Shown one piece after another: positions 37,463 through 43,881 of a stretch of DNA of 43,881 bases. Both the position numbers and the translations under genes were made by a program. Position 1 is the first letter of the stretch. Each line of letters starts with the position of its first letter. The stretch is from Gammaproteobacteria bacterium. Lineage in GTDB: Bacteria; Pseudomonadota; Gammaproteobacteria; Acidiferrobacterales; SPGG2. A model generated the notes under the pieces. That model was not told the origin of the DNA. It saw nothing but the letters and a program-made list of their open reading frames with translations, and ran no database searches. Location: positions 1 to 43,881 of the forward strand of contig JAOTYM010000019.1 of assembly GCA_029861845.1 (NCBI GenBank). Reading direction: 5' to 3'.

Positions 37463-37957
37463 ATGCCACGTGTCTACGTCAGTATAGGTAGCAACATCGA
37501 CCGAGAAAAAAATATCGGGACAGCTGTCCGGGAACTTAACGATTCTTACGGTCCGCTGATGCTATCTACCGTATATGAAAGTGAGTCGGTGGGGTTTGCT
37601 GGTGACGACTTTCTAAACCTTGTGGCTGGCTTCGATACCGACGCTACAATAGAGACTATAATCACGCGACTACGGGCAATCGAAAAGGCATGTGGCCGTG
37701 AGCGACAAAACAACGACGACTCACGAACGTTAGACATAGATTTGCTCATCTACGGCGATCTAAGCCGACACGATGATGAAATCGATATCCCGCGTGAAGA
37801 AATTGGACACTACGCGTTTGTACTTAAGCCGCTGGCAGAGATCGCTCCAGAACATAGACACCCGGAAACGGGCATCCCTTTTGGTCAGATGTGGAGCAGT
37901 TTTCGGGGCGGCGAACAACGACTCTGGCCGGCAGATTTCGAACTTCCTTTGATATAG
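37463..37957 (+). CDS. folK: 6-hydroxymethyl-7,8-dihydropterin pyrophosphokinase (FolK)
   Basis: 164 aa. YVSIGSNIDREKNI, VYESESVGFAGDDFLNLVAG and DSRTLDIDLLIYGDL match HPPK (the last contains the Mg-binding DIDLL). HRHPETG replaces the usual HP..G end. I use the ATG at 37463; a TTG at 37457 adds two residues. The 3' end overlaps the convergent glutaredoxin-domain frame by 73 bp. It follows folB and acts on its product. Confidence 0.93.
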   Translation: MPRVYVSIGSNIDREKNIGTAVRELNDSYGPLMLSTVYESESVGFAGDDFLNLVAGFDTDATIETIITRLRAIEKACGRERQNNDDSRTLDIDLLIYGDLSRHDDEIDIPREEIGHYAFVLKPLAEIAPEHRHPETGIPFGQMWSSFRGGEQRLWPADFELPLI

Positions 37958-38413
37958 TTACAACAACTCGTTTTTCTAAGCATTGCTTCCAACTTCGGGC
38001 GATTGAGACCATCAATACGCTGATTGCCCACAAGTATGATCGGTACACCTTTTCCGTTTAGCCGTTCGTACTCACGTCTACCCACCTCGCTGCGTTCCAC
38101 GTCATACTCACGAAAAGCAACGCCCTTTTGAGACAAGGACGTCTTGGCTTTTTTTGCACACCCCACACCAAGTAGTGCTTAGGATTTTCACGGTAGAACC
38201 GTTGTTAGCGGCCTGACCAGGGACGGCTGATATATTGGCGGAGCCTTCGTAAGACTTGATTTGGAGATCTCTAGCGATTTGTTCCGATGGTGGCTTGTCC
38301 GAGAAATGAATGGCGCCATCTCCGTCCACCCAGCGATAGACCTGAGCGCCACTGACCGTTCCCGCGCCAAAGACGCTTGCCTGCAACAGCAGGCACAGCA
38401 ACAAGCGTCGCAT
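37885..38413 (-). pseudogene. DUF4124-glutaredoxin gene interrupted by a frameshift at an A7 run
   Basis: Two frames make one protein. Codons from 38413 encode a signal peptide (to about residue 22), a DUF4124 domain (QVYRWVDGDGAIHFSDKPP) and the start of a glutaredoxin domain (VKILSTTWCGVCKK), then run into another frame. From the A7 tract (38149-38155) the next frame continues AKTSLSQKGVAFREYDVERS, with VPIILVGNQRIDGL typical of glutaredoxins. One A fewer restores a single protein with an intact WCGVC active site. Expected location is periplasmic. It may be a sequencing or assembly error, a true mutation, or a gene expressed by slippage on the A7. It lies 22 bp after folM, probably the same transcript. 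Confidence 0.8.
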
Positions 38414-38435
38414 ACTTCATACCCGTGCATTACGG

Positions 38436-39188
38436 CTACAAAACCACACGCCGGCCACCGTCGACCGCAATCACCTGACCAGTGATGAAATCCGCGTCGC
38501 TTACCAAGAATAGCACTGTCTCTGCTATATCGTCGGGCTGACCAATGCGCTTTAGTGGGGTGCGAGAGATCATTCGCTGTTTGTTCATTTCGTCAATACC
38601 ATCTTCGGGCCATAGAATGGCCCCTGGCGCTACTGCGTTGACCCGTATCTCCGGCCCCAATTCGCGTGCCAGCGTCTTGGTGAGCATGATCAAACCTGCC
38701 TTTGCCACGCTGTAGATTGAGTAGTCCTTGAGCGGGCGCTCGCCATAAATGTCGGCCATATTGACAATACAGCCTTGACTAGTCTTCAGATGCGGTGCTG
38801 CGGCTTGCGCAAGGAAGAATGGCGCCTTTAGGTTTGTGCCGATCAAATCCTCCCAGTCCTTTTCCACTGCTCCGCCGATCGGCGTCGGGTAGAAAGTTGC
38901 TGCGTTATTGATCAAAACATCGATACGCCCAAACGCTTCTATTGTCTCGTATACGAGGTTCTGCGAAAGTTTTGGACCACGTAGTAAATTGCCTCGCACC
39001 AGCATTACCGACTCGGATCGAATATCATGCAGTTCCTGTTGCAAGCGATGTGCTTCCTGTTCCGAAGAGCGATAATGGATCACTAACTTCATACCTCGCG
39101 CATGGAGTTTGCGTGCAATCTGTGCACCGACACGACGGGCACCGCCGGTAACCAAGGCAACTTTATCTGCGAGTGGGCCTTCAGACAT
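38436..39188 (-). CDS. pteridine reductase / FolM-like short-chain dehydrogenase
   Basis: SDR of 250 aa from the ATG at 39188; a TTG 33 bp upstream is less likely. The NADPH motif is TGGARRVGAQIA (14-25), with RR instead of the usual GIG, the TGxxxRxG variant seen in pteridine reductases (PTR1, FolM). NNAATFYPTPIG and the YxxxK pair (YSVAK) follow. Next to folB/folK it probably reduces dihydrobiopterin/dihydrofolate-type substrates. No standard folA is in the window. Divergent from the MidA-like gene. Confidence 0.88.
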   Translation of the reverse strand: MSEGPLADKVALVTGGARRVGAQIARKLHARGMKLVIHYRSSEQEAHRLQQELHDIRSESVMLVRGNLLRGPKLSQNLVYETIEAFGRIDVLINNAATFYPTPIGGAVEKDWEDLIGTNLKAPFFLAQAAAPHLKTSQGCIVNMADIYGERPLKDYSIYSVAKAGLIMLTKTLARELGPEIRVNAVAPGAILWPEDGIDEMNKQRMISRTPLKRIGQPDDIAETVLFLVSDADFITGQVIAVDGGRRVVL

Positions 39189-39274
39189 GACGAGATCTAT
39201 CGACAAGTAACCGTAGGACAATACTCTCTAATCTGTTTAAACTCCAACCGCGATGTCACAAAAGTCGGAACGCT

Positions 39275-40462
39275 ATGGAATTACCCTTTAGTAAGGCTAT
39301 TAGATCGGCAGGGCAGTTACCGCCGCCAACGCCAGAAGAGACAGTGCGCAGCGATGGACTCGCGCAACACGTCCGCGAAGAGATAGCAAGCGCCGGTGGT
39401 AGCATCGATTTCGCTCGCTTTATGGAGCTCGCCTTGTATGCACCGGGTCTCGGTTACTATCGGGGTGGGATGCAAAAGTTCGGCGCCCAAGGTGACTTCG
39501 TCACTGCGCCTGAGCTGTCGCCGTTGTTCGCCCGTTGCATTGCTAGGCAATGTCAACAGGTTCTTGAGCATCTTGGTAATGGCGATATTGTCGAGGTCGG
39601 AGCCGGCAGTGGCGCACTTGCGGTGGCATTGTTACGCGAACTGGATGCGCAGCACGCCTTACCCGAAAAGTATCACATACTGGAAACCAGCGCCGATCTA
39701 CAGCAACGACAGTCGGTTTTGATCGCACAAGAGATTCCTAATTTGCTCACTCGTGTGCGTTGGCTGCAAACACTGCCGGAAGATGGTATCCGTGGTTTGG
39801 TTCTTGCGAACGAACTGCTTGATGCCTTACCCGTTCATCGTTTCAGCGTGGACCAACGAAGTATTCAACAACTCTACGTTGCTTGGGACGGTAAAGGCTT
39901 TGTATGGCACGACAAACCCGCGGACAAGGCACTGCAGGAGCGCATAGCCCCGCTTCGCTTGCCTCCCGACTATACCTCGGAGGTCAATTTTCACGCCGAG
40001 GCTTGGATCAAAAGTATGGCGCACTGCCTTAAGGCAGGTGTGATGCTTTTGTTTGACTACGGCTTTCCGCGCGCTGAGTTCTATCACCCGCAAAGATGCG
40101 TTGGCACCCTAATGTGCCATTATCGCCATCGAAACCACCCCGATCCCTTGTTACTGATAGGCCTACAGGACATTACGGCACATATCGATTTCACCGCCAT
40201 CGCCGAGGCCGGTGTAACCAATGATCTTTCACTGTTGGGCTACGCCAGCCAGGCTGCGTTTCTACTGTCTACAGGGATTACCGAGTTTGCGACCGCTGCC
40301 GATCACACCGACACCAAGCAACATGTGGAGATTGTGCAGCAAGTGAACAAACTCACGTCGCCGGCTGAAATGGGGGAACTTTATAAAGTCATCGCACTCG
40401 GCCGCGAGGTCGATCTACCTTTAGACGGTTTTACGTTGCAGGATAGACGCGCTCGATTGTGA
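39275..40462 (+). CDS. MidA/NDUFAF7-family SAM-dependent methyltransferase
   Basis: Protein of 395 aa. An N-terminal LAQHVREEIASAGGSIDFAR and FMELALYAPGLGYYRGGMQK lead to DFVTAPELSPLFARCIARQC and the SAM site IVEVGAGSGALAVALL; LLDALPVHRF follows. This is COG1565, whose mitochondrial member NDUFAF7 methylates an Arg of a complex I subunit; the bacterial substrate is not known. A GGAA site lies about 9 nt before the ATG. Its 3' end is close to the aquaporin pseudogene on the other strand (15 bp). An NDUFA9-like gene at the window end is the only other complex-I-related name nearby. Confidence 0.92.
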   Translation: MELPFSKAIRSAGQLPPPTPEETVRSDGLAQHVREEIASAGGSIDFARFMELALYAPGLGYYRGGMQKFGAQGDFVTAPELSPLFARCIARQCQQVLEHLGNGDIVEVGAGSGALAVALLRELDAQHALPEKYHILETSADLQQRQSVLIAQEIPNLLTRVRWLQTLPEDGIRGLVLANELLDALPVHRFSVDQRSIQQLYVAWDGKGFVWHDKPADKALQERIAPLRLPPDYTSEVNFHAEAWIKSMAHCLKAGVMLLFDYGFPRAEFYHPQRCVGTLMCHYRHRNHPDPLLLIGLQDITAHIDFTAIAEAGVTNDLSLLGYASQAAFLLSTGITEFATAADHTDTKQHVEIVQQVNKLTSPAEMGELYKVIALGREVDLPLDGFTLQDRRARL

Positions 40463-40476
40463 GATGCCGGAGCGAT

Positions 40477-40966
40477 TCATGATTCGTTCCGCCACATCCA
40501 ACCCATGAACCCAGTGGCGGCGATGGCACCAAGCAGCTGTGCCAATATGAATGGCGATACATCCACTAATCGGATCAGCCGTCCATTGGCCAAATCCGGT
40601 CCGCACCTTAGTAGACAACATAAACAGTGATTGGTCGAACATGGCGTGGGCAATTACAACACCGATAAGCCCGCCCAGCAGTTGTACAACGATATATGCG
40701 CCAGCTTCGCCTCCATTGATCTCCTTGCGCAGCAGAAACGAGACGGTGACGGCCGGATTGAAGTACCCACCCGACACCGGACCAAAAATTAGAATCAAGA
40801 CCACAAGGATCGCCCCCGTCGCTAGCGTGTTACCAAGCAACGCCAGGGCCACGTTCCCATCCGCTAGCGTCTCGCCCATGATCCCTGAACCAACAACAAC
40901 CGCCAGTAGTGCGGCGGTCCCTACAAATTCGGCCACCAGCCGTCTGCTAAACGATATCTCCATCAA
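40477..40966 (-). pseudogene. aquaporin/MIP channel, internally deleted and frameshifted
   Basis: The first frame encodes an intact N-terminal half: RRLVAEFVGTAALLAVVVGS, the first NPA motif (GYFNPAVTVSFLL) and helices to STKVRTGFGQW. It should continue into the second half with a second NPA, but turns into unrelated sequence. In the next frame the true C-terminus resumes as IRLVDVSPFILAQLLGAIAA and ends at a TGA at 40477-40479. About 60-65 residues, including the second NPA, are missing and the frame is shifted at the junction (around 40590). A working channel needs both NPAs, so this should be dead. Its start overlaps the cca stop by 4 bp. Confidence 0.82.
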
Positions 40967-42183
40967 ACTACTTTCTTAATCGCACTAATGCGCTTCTCCC
41001 GAATCTTGTCACCGATGGCAGTCCCCTTGAGGGTGACATTTTTCGAGACAACTGCTTCGGTATCAATGCCTCCGGCCGCTTCAAGCGCGCGACGAAAGAT
41101 ATCGGCCTGTGGATAAGGTGTTTCCTCCAGACCCTTGCGCCCACGGGCATCGGCTTCACATGCCAACAAGAATAATTCAAATCGGTCAGGTCGGCGAAAG
41201 GCATCGGCCCCTTCCAGTACCTTTAGAATCGTGCTAGCTCGCAGTTGAATTGCACGGTGGCAGTTCACATGATAGCGAGCAACCAATACTGCGAGATCCC
41301 GATAGTCGTTAGGAACGCGCAGACGCTTACACAACGCGTTGATCATGGTCACACCGCGCTCTTCATGGCCCACATGGCTCGGCCATTCTTCCTTGGGTGT
41401 CTTGCTTTTGCCTACATCATGCATGACGGAAGCAAAACGGACTTGCGGATTGGTCGACAACCGTGTTGCTTGCTGCAACACCATCACCGTATGCACACCG
41501 GTATCAATCTCAGGATGATACTTCTGTGGTTGTGGGACACCGAAGAGCGCATCGACCTCGGGTAAGAGATGTTTCAGTGCGCCACAATCTCGCAGAACCT
41601 GAAAGTAATGATGTGGCTGATCTTCACTTAAGGCGCTTTCCGTCTCCGCCCACACCCGCTCAGGAACGAGCTGGTCGATTTCGCCGGACGCAACGATCTC
41701 CTGCATCAAGTCGTACGTATCGGGGGCAATCTTGAAGCCACGCTGTGCGTAGCGTGCGGCAAAACGTGCAACCCGCAGGATGCGAACCGGATCTTCCGAA
41801 AATGCCGGTGAAACATGTCGTAGAACACCAGCGCGTAGATCGTCGACACCACCGAAGGGGTCAATGATGTCGCCATCTTCTCCCTCGGCCATGGCGTTGA
41901 TCGTAAGATCGCGCCGGCGCAGATCATCCTCTAGTGTGACATCAGGCGCCGAATAGACAATAAAACCCTTATAGCCATGGCCACTCTTGCGTTCAGTTCG
42001 CGCCAAGGCATATTCCTCTTTGGTGTCGGGATGTAAGAATACCGGGAAATCCGCACCTACCGGTTTGAACCCGCGCGCACCCATGTCTTCGGGCGTAGCG
42101 CCCACCACCACGTAGTCGCGATCTTTGATTTCGAGTCCGAGCAACTTATCGCGCACGGCGCCACCGACCAGATAGATCTTCAT
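40963..42183 (-). CDS. cca: multifunctional CCA-adding tRNA nucleotidyltransferase
   Basis: 406 aa. The nucleotidyltransferase domain has [10 protein letters not shown] (7-16) and D21-x-D23; [11 protein letters not shown] and the [12 protein letters not shown] neck helix follow. A C-terminal HD domain (H255-D256, [11 protein letters not shown]) gives the phosphatase/phosphodiesterase activity seen in gammaproteobacterial Cca. It repairs or adds CCA ends. It is divergent from the aminopeptidase gene and precedes the aquaporin remnant in the same direction. Confidence 0.98.
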   Translation of the reverse strand: MKIYLVGGAVRDKLLGLEIKDRDYVVVGATPEDMGARGFKPVGADFPVFLHPDTKEEYALARTERKSGHGYKGFIVYSAPDVTLEDDLRRRDLTINAMAEGEDGDIIDPFGGVDDLRAGVLRHVSPAFSEDPVRILRVARFAARYAQRGFKIAPDTYDLMQEIVASGEIDQLVPERVWAETESALSEDQPHHYFQVLRDCGALKHLLPEVDALFGVPQPQKYHPEIDTGVHTVMVLQQATRLSTNPQVRFASVMHDVGKSKTPKEEWPSHVGHEERGVTMINALCKRLRVPNDYRDLAVLVARYHVNCHRAIQLRASTILKVLEGADAFRRPDRFELFLLACEADARGRKGLEETPYPQADIFRRALEAAGGIDTEAVVSKNVTLKGTAIGDKIREKRISAIKKVV

Positions 42184-42232
42184 GGGTACATCCTAATGTG
42201 GCATAGTGCCATCGCCAAGGGTTAGTCTCACT

Positions 42233-43297
42233 ATGATGTATCTGCTTTTGAGATCTGGGGTCATCGCCCTCATGCTCGTCACCACGTCGGGCTGTGCGAA
42301 GCTAGGCTACTACACCCAGGCCATCGGTGGACAATTGGAGATCCTGGTCAAAAGACGCTCGATACCCGCTCTGCTCGATGACCCCGACACCGCACCGGAA
42401 CTAAAGGCGCGCCTATCACCAATCCTAGAGATGCGCGCCTTCGCGAGCGAAGAGCTCGGGCTGCCCGATAACAAGAGCTACCGAACCTATGTCGACTTGA
42501 AGCGACCCTACGTTGTTTGGAACGTGTTCGCGGCACCCGAGTTCTCACTCGAACCGGTAGACTGGTGTTTCCTTTTCGCCGGTTGCATAAGCTACCGTGG
42601 ATACTTCTCTGAGAGGGATGCACAAAAGTTTGCAAATAAATTGGCACAAGACAACTATGATGTTTACGTTGCCGGTATCTCTGCCTACTCGACGCTTGGG
42701 TGGTTCCACGATCCCATGCTGAACACCATGTTGCGACGCACTGAACCCGAGATTGCGGGACTTATATTCCATGAACTCGCCCACCAAGTGGTATACGTCC
42801 GGGACCACACCGAATTCAATGAGTCTTTTGCGCTGACGGTGGAACTAGAAGGGATCAAGCGCTGGCTTGCGGCCAAGGGCTCGGCCGATCAATTCCAAAA
42901 ATACCTTGTAAGAAAAAAACGTCGTGGTGAATTCATACAACTCGTGATGAAGTTGCGCGACCAACTTGACGAAATCTATGCGAGAGAAACGGGTGATGAT
43001 AAAAAGCGTGCGGCCAAGCAGCAGGCCTTTATCGGTATCCGGCAGGATTACCGGGAACTCAAGAAAAACTGGGGAGGTTATACCAGCTATGATGCCTGGT
43101 TTGCCCGTGATTTGAACAATGCATATTTGGTATCGGTCGGACTCTACAACCAATATGTCCCCGCCTTTCAGGCGTTACTCAGCCAACACAACGGAGATCT
43201 CAAGGCCTTTTATGGTGCCGTTGAAGAATTGAGCCAGCTTTCAAAGGCCAAGCGCGCAGAAAAGTTGCAGTCGTTACAAGCGACGAGCAGCCCGTAA
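42233..43297 (+). CDS. predicted lipoprotein metallo-aminopeptidase (COG4324)
   Basis: Protein of 354 aa from the ATG at 42233. A short signal peptide ends in the lipobox TTSGC (C21), so it is probably an outer-membrane lipoprotein. The zinc motif HELAH (H180-E181-H184) with a downstream E197 in FNESFA is gluzincin-like. ILEMRAFASEELGLP, YVVWNVFAAPEFSLEP and FAGCISYRGYFSERDAQKFA are typical of the 'predicted aminopeptidase' family. Substrate and role are unknown. The GTG at 42206 would give a longer N-terminus and is less likely. An AAGGG motif lies about 11 nt before the ATG. Confidence 0.9.
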   Translation: MMYLLLRSGVIALMLVTTSGCAKLGYYTQAIGGQLEILVKRRSIPALLDDPDTAPELKARLSPILEMRAFASEELGLPDNKSYRTYVDLKRPYVVWNVFAAPEFSLEPVDWCFLFAGCISYRGYFSERDAQKFANKLAQDNYDVYVAGISAYSTLGWFHDPMLNTMLRRTEPEIAGLIFHELAHQVVYVRDHTEFNESFALTVELEGIKRWLAAKGSADQFQKYLVRKKRRGEFIQLVMKLRDQLDEIYARETGDDKKRAAKQQAFIGIRQDYRELKKNWGGYTSYDAWFARDLNNAYLVSVGLYNQYVPAFQALLSQHNGDLKAFYGAVEELSQLSKAKRAEKLQSLQATSSP

Positions 43298-43308
43298 CCC
43301 ACCGGCAA

Positions 43309-43881
43309 TTAGCGCCGCGCCGCCTGACGATAGTGAGCGTAGCGATCGTTGCGTCCTGGTTGCTTTATCAAATAATTGGGTACCACGCTCTCCAGCGTCC
43401 TTGGCGTGACCCCGAAGATAGACGGAAAACCGCTGGTGCAAACGCTATCAACTTGCAGAGAACGATAATTATCCAACGAGAACGGCTTACCAGGGACCAA
43501 TTGTAGGCACGCCGCTTGCGTCTTTGACATCCAGTCATTAAGGCCGATGATCTTGCGCCTTAGTCCCAGCTGTTTTGCCACGTAGCGAACTAATTCCGCC
43601 AATGTATAAACGGTCGGCCCACATAGATCGTATCGTTGGCCGAATGTGTTGTGGTCCTCCAGCGCGTGGGCGAAGGTGGTTACCACGTCTTGCACATATA
43701 CAGGCTGGAAACGCGCGCTTGGGCACGCGAGTGGAAAGAAATAAGGGGTAAGCCTGAGAAGCCTAGCGAAGCGGTTGATAAAACTGTCGTCTGGCCCAAA
43801 AATGACCGATGGCCTGAAACTTGTCACATGAAAATCTGCGGTCTCCGTGCTGTGCACAACCTCTTCACCCCGGGCCTTAGT
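43309..43881 (-). CDS. NDUFA9-like NAD(P)-binding epimerase-fold protein, 3' part
   Basis: The open frame runs off the window edge, so the N-terminal Rossmann part is missing. It begins TKARGEEVVHSTETADFHVT and continues SFRPSVIFGPDDSFINRFAR, then PVYVQDVVTTFAHALED and LCGPTVYTLAELVRYVAKQL. This is the pattern of the 'complex I NDUFA9 subunit family' atypical SDRs in bacteria. The bacterial function is unclear. It converges with the aminopeptidase gene 11 bp away. Confidence 0.88.
   Translation of the reverse strand, partial: TKARGEEVVHSTETADFHVTSFRPSVIFGPDDSFINRFARLLRLTPYFFPLACPSARFQPVYVQDVVTTFAHALEDHNTFGQRYDLCGPTVYTLAELVRYVAKQLGLRRKIIGLNDWMSKTQAACLQLVPGKPFSLDNYRSLQVDSVCTSGFPSIFGVTPRTLESVVPNYLIKQPGRNDRYAHYRQAARR

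Overview
The window looks like a chromosomal core region of a non-enterobacterial gammaproteobacterium. This rests on the block rpsU-yqeY-dnaG-rpoD-tRNA(CAU) facing tsaD/plsY/folB/folK/cca (the Pseudomonas-type arrangement), on hflD, on a SlyB-like lipoprotein, and on the mreBCD-mrdA-rodA-mltB-rlpA-dat-lipB cluster. Coding is dense on both strands. I found no rRNA, CRISPR array, insertion sequence or prophage.

Layout. 1-4450: the tail of an unidentified gene, a K+-independent-type H+-pyrophosphatase (hppA), HspQ on the opposite strand, heme A synthase and a glycine-zipper lipoprotein. 4480-7430: an adenine-deaminase-type amidohydrolase, a patatin-like phospholipase and HflD. 7455-10782: the gatCAB amidotransferase operon, divergent from 10908-20665, a long cell-wall/elongasome run (mreB, mreC, mreD, mrdA, rodA, mltB, rlpA, dat, lipB, DUF218 protein). 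That run lacks the dacA and ybeD genes usually found in it. 20713-23396: a single-domain response regulator and a membrane GGDEF-EAL protein. 23880-29226: a TRAP transporter of the TPR-associated (TPAT) kind (tatT, solute-binding protein, fused QM permease) and a cardiolipin-synthase-C-like enzyme.

29347-30149 is the most unusual part. A tRNA-Ile(CAU) gene on the minus strand is split in the anticodon loop by a 238-nt group I intron. I can fold P1, P2, P3, P6, P7, P8 and P9 by eye, and there is an extra hairpin between P7 and P3. A divergent gene for a small zinc-finger/HNH nuclease lies 122 bp away, preceded by a chain of overlapping, mutually exclusive stem-loops. Intron, nuclease and hairpins all sit between rpoD and the tRNA, which are close neighbours in related bacteria.

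30200-34623 is the macromolecular-synthesis operon (rpsU, yqeY, dnaG, rpoD) with a good sigma-70 promoter. 34759-43881 holds tsaD, a NUDIX hydrolase, plsY, folB, folK, a DUF4124-glutaredoxin gene broken at an A7 run, a FolM-like pteridine reductase, a MidA-like methyltransferase, an aquaporin pseudogene with an internal deletion, cca, a lipoprotein aminopeptidase, and the 3' part of an NDUFA9-like epimerase-fold gene.

All identifications come from reading the sequence and from remembered family motifs; no search was run. Intron folding and promoter calls are manual.
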